DNA of 64,000 bases from Candidatus Terraquivivens yellowstonensis (GTDB taxonomy: Archaea > Thermoproteota > Nitrososphaeria_A > Caldarchaeales > Wolframiiraptoraceae), in assembly GCA_023539445.1 (NCBI GenBank), contig JAKCEW010000001.1, positions 62,001 to 126,000 of the forward strand, given 5' to 3'. The position numbers were made by a program, and so were the translations under genes. The notes beneath the pieces were generated by a model. The model was not told where the DNA came from. It saw only the letters and a program-made list of their open reading frames with translations, and ran no database searches. This document shows positions 42,146 to 51,200 of the stretch, piece after piece. Within the stretch, counting starts at the first letter, position 1. Each line of letters starts with the position of its first letter.

Positions 42146-42958
42146 ATGATAGTGGTTAAGGCTGGCGGAAGAGCTCTGATGCAGAATAGGGACAAGATCT
42201 TAGATAGCATAGCTCTGAGGGCGAACAGGGGCATAATTTTTGTGCATGGCGGCGGCGATATAGTCTCAGAATACTCCAAGAGGATGGGCATAGAACCTAA
42301 ATTCGTTACATCGCCACAGGGCATAAGAAGCAGATACACCGACGAGAATGAAATGGACGTCTACAATATGGTGATGTCGGGTAAGCTTAACAAGGAGATA
42401 GTTTCGTATCTTGAAAAGCGAGGGGTCAGAACTGTTGGAATAAGTGGCGTTGATGCGGGTGTATTGAAGGCTGAGAGGAAGAAGAAAATAGTAGTGGTTG
42501 ATGAGCGCGGAAGAAAGAGGATTATAGACGGTGGTTATACCGGGACAATAATTTCCGTGAATGAAGAGCTACCTCGGTTACTCGTAGAACAGGGGTATGT
42601 TGTTGTCATATCGCCAGTTGCGTTGGGCACCGAGGGGGAGCTCTTAAACGTTGACGGTGACCAAGCCGCCGCGGCGATAGCAAGGGCTTTGAGGGCTGAA
42701 GTCCTAGTGATACTGACGGACGTGGAGGGTCTGATTTTAGACGGACAGCTTATACGCGAGATAACACCCCGGGAAGCGCGTGAACTTCTGCCCAAAATAG
42801 GTGCTGGCATGAACAGAAAGGTGATGTTGGCGGCCGAAGCCGTCGAGGCGGGCGTTGAGCGCTGTATAATATGCTCGGGTCTCGTCGAAGAACCCCTCTC
42901 CGTACTCGAGCACGAGCACGGTACGGTAGTAAGTATGCGCGACTTTCAGCAATTGTAG
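42146..42958 (+). CDS. lysZ: LysW-aminoadipate/glutamate kinase LysZ (ArgB family)
   Basis: 270 residues. IVVKAGGRALMQNRDKILDS, IIFVHGGGDIVSEYSKRMG, NVDGDQAAAAIARALRAEVL and ILTDVEGLILDGQLI form the amino acid kinase fold of the ArgB/LysZ family. KFVTSPQGIRSRYTDENEMD resembles LysZ rather than bacterial ArgB. It phosphorylates the distal carboxylate of the carrier-linked amino acid. Separated from lysW by 138 nt with its own promoter-like region, and divergent from the aldolase. Confidence 0.9.
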   Translation: MIVVKAGGRALMQNRDKILDSIALRANRGIIFVHGGGDIVSEYSKRMGIEPKFVTSPQGIRSRYTDENEMDVYNMVMSGKLNKEIVSYLEKRGVRTVGISGVDAGVLKAERKKKIVVVDERGRKRIIDGGYTGTIISVNEELPRLLVEQGYVVVISPVALGTEGELLNVDGDQAAAAIARALRAEVLVILTDVEGLILDGQLIREITPREARELLPKIGAGMNRKVMLAAEAVEAGVERCIICSGLVEEPLSVLEHEHGTVVSMRDFQQL

Positions 42959-43040
42959 AATCCAATTACGCTTTATGTCGAAAATATATCCGAATATCGT
43001 ATTTTTAGTCCGAAATACTGGCCTCATTACATAAAAATTA

Positions 43041-43052
43041 AAACATTTATAC
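43041..43052 (+). promoter_or_regulatory. TATA-like element upstream of lysW
   Basis: AAACATTTATAC ends about 45 nt before the lysW ATG at 43097, suitable for a start of transcription near 43075-43080. The 21-bp dyad at 43058-43078 lies between this element and the expected start site. Confidence 0.5.
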
Positions 43053-43057
43053 AACTT

Positions 43058-43078
43058 TTGCTACGAAAAATGTAGCAA
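43058..43078. promoter_or_regulatory. 21-bp dyad, candidate operator of the lysW operon
   Basis: TTGCTAC (43058-43064) and its exact reverse complement GTAGCAA (43072-43078) are separated by GAAAAAT. The site sits just downstream of the TATA-like element and 18 nt before lysW, where a bound protein would block RNA polymerase. Lrp-type regulators bind such interrupted dyads, and the Lrp protein LysM controls lysW in Sulfolobus. Alternatively it could form a hairpin in the leader. Confidence 0.5.
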
Positions 43079-43096
43079 CACTGCGGGGTTAGAAGT

Positions 43097-43270
43097 ATGG
43101 TAAAGGTTACGTGTCCGATATGTGGCGGTAAGTTGGACATACCCGAAGACTCCTTACCGGGCGAGCTCTTCGAGCATGAAGAGTGCGGTGCCCACCTAGA
43201 GCTTGTTATAAACGAAGGAAAGTTCGAGTTAAAGCTGGCCGAGGAGATAGCAGAAGACTGGGGACAGTGA
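43097..43270 (+). CDS. lysW: Amino-group carrier protein LysW, ending in Gln
   Basis: 57 residues. VTCPICGGKLDIPEDSLPGE has the zinc-ribbon first knuckle (C6, C9) and FEHEECGAHLELVI follows with a Cys and His as further candidate ligands. The acidic body ends ELKLAEEIAEDWGQ. The EDWG C-terminal motif defines LysW, whose last residue normally is Glu; its side-chain carboxylate is joined to the amino group of aminoadipate or glutamate. Here the last codon is CAG (Gln), a one-base difference from GAG. Placement 7 nt before lysX confirms identity. Confidence 0.92.
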   Translation: MVKVTCPICGGKLDIPEDSLPGELFEHEECGAHLELVINEGKFELKLAEEIAEDWGQ

Positions 43271-43277
43271 AACTCTA

Positions 43278-44123
43278 TTGAGGGTTGGACTGGCATACGA
43301 CATCATGAGATGGGAAGAGAAAGCCCTCGCGTATGCCGTCAAGGATTTAGGTTACACACTTGAACTCATCCACGTCCCAGAATCTGTTTTCCACCTTACC
43401 GAACCTAACAACAAAGGACTCGATGTAGTCTTCGAAAGATGTGTAAGCTTCTACAGGGCTCTGGCCTCTTCGCTTACGTTACGGAATCAAGGAGTCACAG
43501 TTGTGAATGACTTCGAGATAATAAGGAACTGTGGCGATAAGATGTTTACAACGATGGTACTCGCAAATAAAGGTGTGCCCGTGCCAAGGACGATGATAGC
43601 TTTCGACAAGGTAAGGGCGCTTGAGGCTGCAAAGATGATAGGGTATCCTGTCGTGGTAAAGCCGATATATGGGAGCTGGGGTCGGATGATAGCTAAGGCC
43701 GATGACGAGTCCTCGTTACTAGATATACTGGATTTTAGGGAAAACATGCCCTCGCCACACTTTCAGATACACTACATCCAAGAGTTCATCAGAAAGCCTG
43801 GAAGGGACATAAGAGCTTACTATGTGTGGGGAGAAGTTCCCGTTGCCATCTACAGAGTAAGTCAGAATTGGAAGACGAACACGGCGCTTGGCGCGAGGGC
43901 AGAGCCAGCCAACTTGGACGAGAGTACTAAGGAATTAGTCATAAAGGCAGGCGAAGCGATGGGCGGTGGTGTTTTGGGTGTTGACTTGATGGAGGACGAA
44001 GACGGCAGGATATTGGTATCCGAAGTGAACGCTGTGGTTGAGTTCAAGAACACGGTTAGGGTTACCGGCTACGATCTACCTCGCAAAATAGTATCCTCGA
44101 CGGTAGAAGTGTTAAAAAGATGA
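43278..44123 (+). CDS. lysX: Alpha-aminoadipate--LysW ligase LysX (RimK-type ATP-grasp)
   Basis: 281 residues, start TTG at 43278. RVGLAYDIMRWEEKALAYAV, VVVKPIYGSWGRMIAKADDE, YIQEFIRKPGRDIRAYYVWG, and SEVNAVVEFKNTVRVTGYDL are LysX segments; the NAVVEFKNTVRVTG form resembles aminoadipate-specific enzymes. It uses ATP to attach the amino group of alpha-aminoadipate to LysW. Overlaps lysJ by four bases, so the lysW-X-J-K run is one operon. Confidence 0.88.
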   Translation: MRVGLAYDIMRWEEKALAYAVKDLGYTLELIHVPESVFHLTEPNNKGLDVVFERCVSFYRALASSLTLRNQGVTVVNDFEIIRNCGDKMFTTMVLANKGVPVPRTMIAFDKVRALEAAKMIGYPVVVKPIYGSWGRMIAKADDESSLLDILDFRENMPSPHFQIHYIQEFIRKPGRDIRAYYVWGEVPVAIYRVSQNWKTNTALGARAEPANLDESTKELVIKAGEAMGGGVLGVDLMEDEDGRILVSEVNAVVEFKNTVRVTGYDLPRKIVSSTVEVLKR

Positions 44124-45310
44124 GTTTGAAGATAATTCCGTTTGCCAAGCCACGGCTCCTTAGGCTATCAAGGGCTTATGGACAGTATGTATGGGATGAA
44201 GTAGGGAGGAGGTACTTGGACTGTCACACGGGGCACGGTGTTGCTTTTCTTGGCCATAGGAATCCAAAGGTGGTGGAGAGTATAAAGCGTCAGATGGAAC
44301 TCATCATGACGGCTACACCAGCTTTCCAGACAGACATCGCCGACGAGGCTTTGTCGAAGCTTTCGAAGATACTTCCGAGCGATATGGACTATGTGTTCTT
44401 TCTGAACAGTGGGAGCGAGGCTGTTGAGCTTGCCATGAAGATCGCACGTAAGGTGACTGGAAGGAAGCGCTTCATAGCATTCAGGAACTCTTTTCATGGG
44501 AGAACGATGGGTGCCCTATCGGTCACTTGGAACCCGAAGTACAGAGAAGGTTACGATCCATTCCCATGGGAGACGAGATTCGTCCCTTACAACGACGTTG
44601 ATGCAATAACATCAGAGGTCGACGAAAGCGTTGCCGCTGTGTTGTTCGAACCTGTCCAAGGCGAGGGTGGCTTAACCCCTGCTACGCAAGAATTTGCAAA
44701 GGCTTTGATGGAGGCCTGCGAGAAGGCTGGAGCATTTCTCATAGTTGACGAGGTTCAGGCTGGTTTTGGTAGGACTGGTAAGATCTGGGCACATGAGCAC
44801 TTGAATATAAGGCCCGATATAATGGTCGCGGGTAAGTCAATAGGTGGGGGCTTCCCAGTAAGCGTAGTGGCGGTTAAAACATCAATAGGTGAGAGATTAC
44901 GTGAAGGTGAGCACGGCTCTACGCATGGTGGAAATCCATTAGCGTTGGCCGCAATCTCAGGGGGCATAGATGCTTTGATTGGCGACTCCGTCCCATTAAA
45001 GGCCTCGCTCTCGGGAGAAAAGTTGTCTACAGAGCTGAAAAAGGTAGTGGAGTGTTGCGCCCATGTAGCACGTGGCGTCAAGGGGAAGGGACTTATGCTA
45101 GGGATAGAGTTAAGATTTCCTCCGGATGAGGTCATACGCGAATTGCAGATGAAGGGTTTGTTGTGCCTAAAGGCTGGAACTTCGGTTTTAAGACTGCTAC
45201 CTCCCTACTTGATAACCGATGAGGATATAAAATTCTGCTCAGAAACCATCAAAGAGGTTTTGTCAGCCTGGAAACACGAAAGGGAGGTTCCGAAGCATGA
45301 TGTCTGTTAA
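44120..45310 (+). CDS. lysJ: LysW-lysine/ornithine aminotransferase LysJ
   Basis: 396 residues, class III PLP aminotransferase. GHGVAFLGHRNPKVVESIKR, FFLNSGSEAVELAMKIARK, SFHGRTMGALSVTWNPKYR, LIVDEVQAGFGRTGKIWAHE with the PLP Asp, and MVAGKSIGGGFPVS with the Schiff-base Lys. Converts carrier-bound semialdehyde to lysine or ornithine with glutamate as donor. Overlaps lysK by 14 nt. Confidence 0.92.
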   Translation: MSLKIIPFAKPRLLRLSRAYGQYVWDEVGRRYLDCHTGHGVAFLGHRNPKVVESIKRQMELIMTATPAFQTDIADEALSKLSKILPSDMDYVFFLNSGSEAVELAMKIARKVTGRKRFIAFRNSFHGRTMGALSVTWNPKYREGYDPFPWETRFVPYNDVDAITSEVDESVAAVLFEPVQGEGGLTPATQEFAKALMEACEKAGAFLIVDEVQAGFGRTGKIWAHEHLNIRPDIMVAGKSIGGGFPVSVVAVKTSIGERLREGEHGSTHGGNPLALAAISGGIDALIGDSVPLKASLSGEKLSTELKKVVECCAHVARGVKGKGLMLGIELRFPPDEVIRELQMKGLLCLKAGTSVLRLLPPYLITDEDIKFCSETIKEVLSAWKHEREVPKHDVC

Positions 45311-46361
45311 CGAAGTAAGGGATATGTTCCTTCGGATTTTAGATATTTACACACCTTCTGGCGAAGAGTGGAAGCTACATGAACCGCTCCAAGATATATG
45401 CTCACGTCTGGGTTACGAAAATTACGGCGTGGACAAGGTAGGCAATTTTATCGCAGAATACGGCTCCGGAAAAACTATCCTGCTTGCCGGCCACATGGAT
45501 ACAGTCCCAGGTAGGCTTGAGGTAAAAGTTTCAAACGATGAGGTCTGGGGCAGAGGTGCCGTCGATGCTAAGGGACCTCTTATGGCAATGCTCCTAGGCG
45601 CTGCCAAGGCTAAAGACAGCGTTAAGGGTGTTAGAGTCGTTGTAGCATGTCTTGTCGATGAGGAAAGGGAAGGCAAGGGTGCAAATTATTTAGTAAATTC
45701 TGGCTTCAAGGCCGACCACATAATAATTGGCGAACCTACTGGGACTACCGGTGTTGCAATAGGTTATAGAGGGAGCCTAACGGTTAGAGTTAACGTATCA
45801 GCAAGCGGTGGTCACAGTAGCGCACCATATATGGGGGAATCAGCACTCGATAAGTTCTTCGCCCTTTGGGAAGAAATTAAGCGCAACTTCTCGGGCAGAG
45901 GTTATGACGAGACTTCGGCATGCATAACTGTTTTAGAGGCCGGAGATTGGCCGACGAAACTTCCAGAGTTCGTGAAGGCCGTTATCAACATAAGGATTCC
46001 GTGTAATATGTTTTCGAAGCAAATATTGAGCAAACTTGAAGAGCTATGTTTGGAACATGGTTGCGAACTTTCAGTCCTAGAAAGGACAGAGCCTGTCAAG
46101 GTTAGCCTGTCCAGCCCAGTCCCTAGGTCTTTGATTAGGAGCATGTTGAAAATGGGTATGAAGCCGAAGGCCGTAATGAAGACCGGGACGAGCGATATGA
46201 ACGTAATCTACAAAATATCACCGGATATAGCGGCCTATGGGCCTGGAGACTCCCTTCTGGCACACACTACGTTGGAGAGAATCCCCATAAAGGATATTTT
46301 AACCGCAGCAGAAGTTTACAAGAATTGCATACTCGAACTCGCATCTATTGACCAAACCTGA
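45297..46361 (+). CDS. lysK: LysW-lysine/ornithine carboxypeptidase LysK (M20 family)
   Basis: 354 residues (ATGs at 45297 and 45300). M20 metallopeptidase: TILLAGHMDTVPGRLEVKVS with the first His and Asp, GRGAVDAKGPLMAMLLGAA with the bridging Asp, CLVDEEREGKGANYLV with the catalytic Glu, and the final His in LAHTTLERIPI. Releases lysine or ornithine from LysW. Last gene of the lysWXJK run. Confidence 0.92.
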   Translation: MMSVNEVRDMFLRILDIYTPSGEEWKLHEPLQDICSRLGYENYGVDKVGNFIAEYGSGKTILLAGHMDTVPGRLEVKVSNDEVWGRGAVDAKGPLMAMLLGAAKAKDSVKGVRVVVACLVDEEREGKGANYLVNSGFKADHIIIGEPTGTTGVAIGYRGSLTVRVNVSASGGHSSAPYMGESALDKFFALWEEIKRNFSGRGYDETSACITVLEAGDWPTKLPEFVKAVINIRIPCNMFSKQILSKLEELCLEHGCELSVLERTEPVKVSLSSPVPRSLIRSMLKMGMKPKAVMKTGTSDMNVIYKISPDIAAYGPGDSLLAHTTLERIPIKDILTAAEVYKNCILELASIDQT

Positions 46362-46448
46362 TGAGTAAGTGCCCATCACACAAGCCTTTTTTAGAAGTAC
46401 TCACGACCTTGCTATGAAACTGCCAGTATTCAATGAGGGTGGCCTGCA

Positions 46449-47885
46449 TTGCACAGAAAAGGTAGAATCGAACGTGAGTTTGACATAGATGCAGCCAAGT
46501 ACATTTCATCACTTCACTTTGATAAGGAGATACTGGAAAGTGTTATCTTGGTAAACATAACGCATGTGAAGCTTCTGGAGAAAATAGGTGTAATACCCTC
46601 GGACCTTGCTGAGAAAGCTGAAAGATATCTCCAAGAGATGTTAACAAAACCGCCAAGTCTGGATGATCCAAGATATGAGGATGTGCATATGGTGATTGAA
46701 GCCGAATTAACAAAATACGTACCTCAAATCGGTGCATCGCTTGCTCTCGGTAAGAGCAGAAACGACGCAGTCGTCACGGCAATAAAGCTCAGACTTAAGG
46801 AGAGGCTTTTGAACTTTCATGAATGTTGTATAACGTTCTGCGAAGCTCTGTTGAGAAAAGCATTGGAAGAATCCGGGACGATATTTCCCGTCTATACGCA
46901 TTTGCAGAGGGCCGCACCAGCAACATTTGGATTCGTCATGCACTCTTATGCGATCAGGCTTCTTAAGGCACTCCAACATGTAAAAATGGTTTACGAATTG
47001 GTCGATGAATCACCACTTGGCTCGGCAGCAGTCGCGGGAACCAGCGTGCCTTTGGATAGAGAGTATGCGTCCTCGCTTCTGGGTTTCAGTAAGGTAAGTC
47101 AAAATGCACTCGAGTCCACGACATCAAGAGACTTTATAATAGAGGCACTCTCGTGCTTAAGTATTATCGCTCTCATATTGTCATCCTTATCCGAAGAGTT
47201 GGTGGTCTTTAGCTCGGAAGAGTTTGGTCTTATAGAGTTCCCCGAAGAGTTCTCGGCTACAAGTAGCATCATGCCCCAGAAGCGTAACCCTGTGGTCGCG
47301 GAAATAGCAAGGACAAAAGTCTCAGAGTTATTGGGGCTATTAACATCTGTCGTCATGATGGGTACAAGGCAGGTTAGTGGTTACAACCTTGATCTCCAGC
47401 AGATAACTCCAAAATTATGGCAGGCATTTGAAATTATGGAAGAAACTTTACATGTAATGACAAAACTCATACCAAACCTAAAAGTCAATGAGGATAGATG
47501 TATGGCCGCATGTAGCCCGCCGACGGGCATCGTGGAGGTTGCAAATCATCTCTCCTTAAAATACGGTGTGCCTTTCCGCAATGCCCATGCATTCGCAGGT
47601 AGGATCAGCAAGCTTATGTATGAGGGGGGCCTCAATGAAGCCTCGCTCCAAAAAACTAAAGCAGAATTTAACATAGAAGCTCCCCTAACCCTCGAGGATG
47701 TTATGAAACTAATGGAACCAATAAGGGTTGTGTACTCCTACACAACGATCGGCTCAGCCAACCCAGAGTTGGTAAAGCGCGCCGTGGAAGATAGCATGAT
47801 GGACCTCGAGGAAGAAAAAAGATGGGCGCGAAATAAAAGGGCGCGCCTCGAATTTGCCTTAAATAAGTTAAAAGGACGGGATTAG
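46449..47885 (+). CDS. argH: Argininosuccinate lyase ArgH
   Basis: 478 residues from TTG 46449. The fumarase/aspartase fold shows KSRNDAVVTAIKLRLKERLL, YTHLQRAAPATFGFVMHSYA, SPLGSAAVAGTSVPLDREYA and the signature SSIMPQKRNPVVAEIART. It splits argininosuccinate to arginine and fumarate. The usual N-terminal LWGGR motif is replaced by HRKGRIEREFDID. Its place after lysK supports use of the LysW cluster for arginine as well as lysine. argG is not seen here. Confidence 0.93.
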   Translation: MHRKGRIEREFDIDAAKYISSLHFDKEILESVILVNITHVKLLEKIGVIPSDLAEKAERYLQEMLTKPPSLDDPRYEDVHMVIEAELTKYVPQIGASLALGKSRNDAVVTAIKLRLKERLLNFHECCITFCEALLRKALEESGTIFPVYTHLQRAAPATFGFVMHSYAIRLLKALQHVKMVYELVDESPLGSAAVAGTSVPLDREYASSLLGFSKVSQNALESTTSRDFIIEALSCLSIIALILSSLSEELVVFSSEEFGLIEFPEEFSATSSIMPQKRNPVVAEIARTKVSELLGLLTSVVMMGTRQVSGYNLDLQQITPKLWQAFEIMEETLHVMTKLIPNLKVNEDRCMAACSPPTGIVEVANHLSLKYGVPFRNAHAFAGRISKLMYEGGLNEASLQKTKAEFNIEAPLTLEDVMKLMEPIRVVYSYTTIGSANPELVKRAVEDSMMDLEEEKRWARNKRARLEFALNKLKGRD

Positions 47886-48001
47886 ACGCAAAAACTCTAA
47901 TAACTGTTGGGACATGCTATTGAAGATTTATTAATAACCTAAGCTAGTTTCCAAACTTAGATTTGATAATTGATTTGTCCATCTCTGGAGGAGCATCATA
48001 G

Positions 48002-48277
48002 ATGACCGATAAGACTAAACCCTCAGAACAAGAAAAAACCCAAACATTTTCACCTACTAAACACGTTTTAGTTCCAAAACATGAAATAATGACAAAGGAA
48101 GAGGTGGAGGAACTGTTAAAGAAATACCGCATAACCCCTCAACAGCTTCCCTACATTCTGGCCTCGGACCCAATCGTTAGGGAAATAGGCGCAAAGCCGG
48201 GTGATGTAATAAGGATTATAAGACAGACCGAAACTGCTGGAAGGTCTGTCTATTATAGACTGGTTGTGAGGGAGTGA
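48002..48277 (+). CDS. rpoH: RNA polymerase subunit RpoH (Rpb5-like)
   Basis: 91 residues. The Rpb5 C-terminal fold is seen in HVLVPKHEIMTKEEVEELLK, ITPQQLPYILASDPIVREIG and AKPGDVIRIIRQTETAGRSV. The N-terminal 25 residues are a polar extension. First gene of the RNA polymerase operon, 3 nt before rpoB. Confidence 0.96.
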   Translation: MTDKTKPSEQEKTQTFSPTKHVLVPKHEIMTKEEVEELLKKYRITPQQLPYILASDPIVREIGAKPGDVIRIIRQTETAGRSVYYRLVVRE

Positions 48278-48280
48278 GAG

Positions 48281-51200
48281 ATGCAGAAAGAGAAAGACCA
48301 CAAGCTTACCGTAGAAGATCTTTGGTACGTCGCTAGGAGTTTCATAGAAGAAGAAGGATTGGTTCAGCACCAAATCAGATCATACAACTATTTTGTTAGA
48401 AAGGGTCTCCAAGACCTTGTCAACTCTTTAGAAGTTCAGGAAATTAAGACGAAGCACGGAACGCTGACCTTCAAGTTTGGGACGATAGAAATAGGCAAAC
48501 CACGCATTATCGAAATAGACGGAACAATTAACGACAACATAACGCCTGCCGAATGTAGGCTTAGGAAGCTTACGTACGCGGCACCGTTATACGCTAAGAT
48601 GAATTTGTATTTAGACGGTAGGCTTCTGTCGTCGGAAAATGTAGAGGTTGGAATAATACCGGTGATGGTAAAGAGCGACATATGCCCATTATCAAAGATG
48701 ACCCACGAGGAGCTATTGGCTATAGGCGAAGACCCGATGGACCCAGGGGGTTATTTCATAATCAACGGCTCGGAGCGTGTAATAGTTGCTATAGAGGATC
48801 TAGCACCTAACAAGATACTCGTAACGGAAAAGGACGTTGGCGGTAAGCCACAATACTCCGCTGTCGTGCTATCTTCTGCGTTTGGCAGACAGGCTAAAGT
48901 CGAGGTTACATACAGAGAGGGTGGCCCGATAAGGGTTTTCTTCTCAAGAATCTACAAAGGCATACCCATCATAATCCTTCTCAGAGCATTGGGTATGACA
49001 AACGACAGAGAGATCGTAAACTTCGTATCACCGGTGAAGGAAGTCCAAGAACTGCTGGAGCTCCCCTTCAAGGAAGCAGAAGGAATAGAGACCGTCGAGG
49101 ATGCCCTGAAGTACATAGGCAACAAGATAGCATTTGGATATGCTGAAGAGTATAGGGTGCAAAGGGCTGAGCAGCTGATAGACAACGTTCTGCTACCGCA
49201 TATCGGGACGGATAAAGCATCGAGATATCTTAAGGCAATATTCTTATGCGACATGATGGGCAGGGTACTCGAGACCAGTTTGGGTCTTAGGAAGCCCAGT
49301 GATAAGGACCATTATGCCAACAAACGTGTGAAGCTCGCAACGCCCCTGTTAATGGAGCTGTATAGGATGGCATTCCTGAAGCTCATAAGGGATATAAGGT
49401 ATCAGCTGGAAAAGTTGCTAACCATAAGACAGCCGACATCGATATCAACGTTTGTCAGGCCAGGAATAGTTGCCGACTTCGTTAAGCATGCCTTTGCAAC
49501 CGGAAACTGGCCCGGTGGTAGGGTTGGTGTGACACAGTTGTTGAACAGGACCAACTACTTGGCGACATTGAGTCATCTGAGAAGGGTGCAGTCACCTTTG
49601 AGTAGAAGCCAGCCGCATTTTGAGGCAAGAGACCTCCACGGAACACATTGGGGTAGGATATGTCCTGCCGAGACGCCTGAAGGTAGTAACTGTGGTCTTG
49701 TCAAGAACCTAGCTCTATCGGCAGAGTTCTCATTCCCCATGAATAAGCGCGAAGTTTTGGACAAACTCTATACACTTGGTGTTATGCCCTTAAGCGAAGC
49801 CATAAACAGGAAAAAATTCTTGCCTGCGAAGGTATTCGTTGATGGTTTGTTGGTGGGCTTCCATCCCAATGGGCAGGAACTCGTCACAGATCTCAGAAAC
49901 CTGAGAAGGAATGGTGAGATAAACAATAACGTGAATGTTGCGCTTTATAATTACAAACACGTGCAAGAGGTCTGGATAAATACCGATGAGGGTAGGGTTA
50001 GAAGACCGTTAATAATTGTCGAAAAAGGTGTGCCGAGACTAAACCGCAATCATGTAGAGGCTATAAAGAATAGAATATCTAGGTTCAGAGACCTCGTGTC
50101 AATGGGCATCATCGAATTCTTGGATGCGGAGGAAGAGGAGAATGCGTTTGTCGCATTAACGCCGGACGCTGTAACGCCTGAGCATACTCATATGGAGATA
50201 TCTCCTTACTTGATGTTAGGCATCGTTGCATCAATAATTCCGTACGCTCAACACAACCAGTCTCCAAGGAACGTTTATGAGTGTGCTATGGGAAAGCAGG
50301 CCTTAGGCTTCTTTGCCTCGAATTACGAGATAAGAACGGACTCTAGGATGCACCTGTTGGTCTATCCCCAGAAGCCCCTCGTTACGACAAGATCCGTAGA
50401 TTTGATAGGCCTTAACAATAGACCGATAGGCCAGAATATGGTGGTCGCGATACTGTCAGCTCAGGGCTACAACATGGAAGATGCCGTCGTACTCAATAAA
50501 TCGTCCGTAGAGAGAGGGTTAGGTCTTTCCTTAAGTTACAGAACGTATGAGGTAGAATCGAGACAATACCTTGGTGGTCAGAAGGATAAATTTGGTATAC
50601 CCGAACCCAGCGTAAGAGGCTATAAGGGTGAGCAATACTACAGAATATTGGACGCGGACGGTCTAGCCCATATAGAGGCCGACGTGAGCGGGAATATGGT
50701 AATAGTTGGTGTCATAAGCCCGCCGAGGTTCATGGAGGAATACACGCGTGCACCGGCAAGGGAAATGGTTTGGAGGGATGCATCCGAAGTTGTTAGGCAA
50801 TCTGAGAGCGGCGTCGTCGACCAAATATTCATAACTAGGACGGATGAGGGTAACAAGCTTGTAAAGGCAAGGGTAAGGACCACGTGCTTTGTTGAGATAG
50901 GTGACAAGTTTTCATCGAGGCACGGACAGAAGGGCGTCGTTGGTATGCTCTTCCCGCAAGAGGATATGCCATACACTGAGGATGGTATAGTGCCCGATCT
51001 GATAATAAACCCGCATGCATTCCCCTCGAGAATGACAATCGGTCAACTTATCGAGAGTATAGCAGGAAAGGTCGCCGCTATAAAGGCTGAACCAGTTGAT
51101 GGAACGCCCTTCCTTGGAAAGAAGCTTGAGGAATTAAGGGCAGAACTTGAGGCTTTAGGTTTCAAGAGCTCAGGGACATCTGTGATGTATGATGGCTTGA

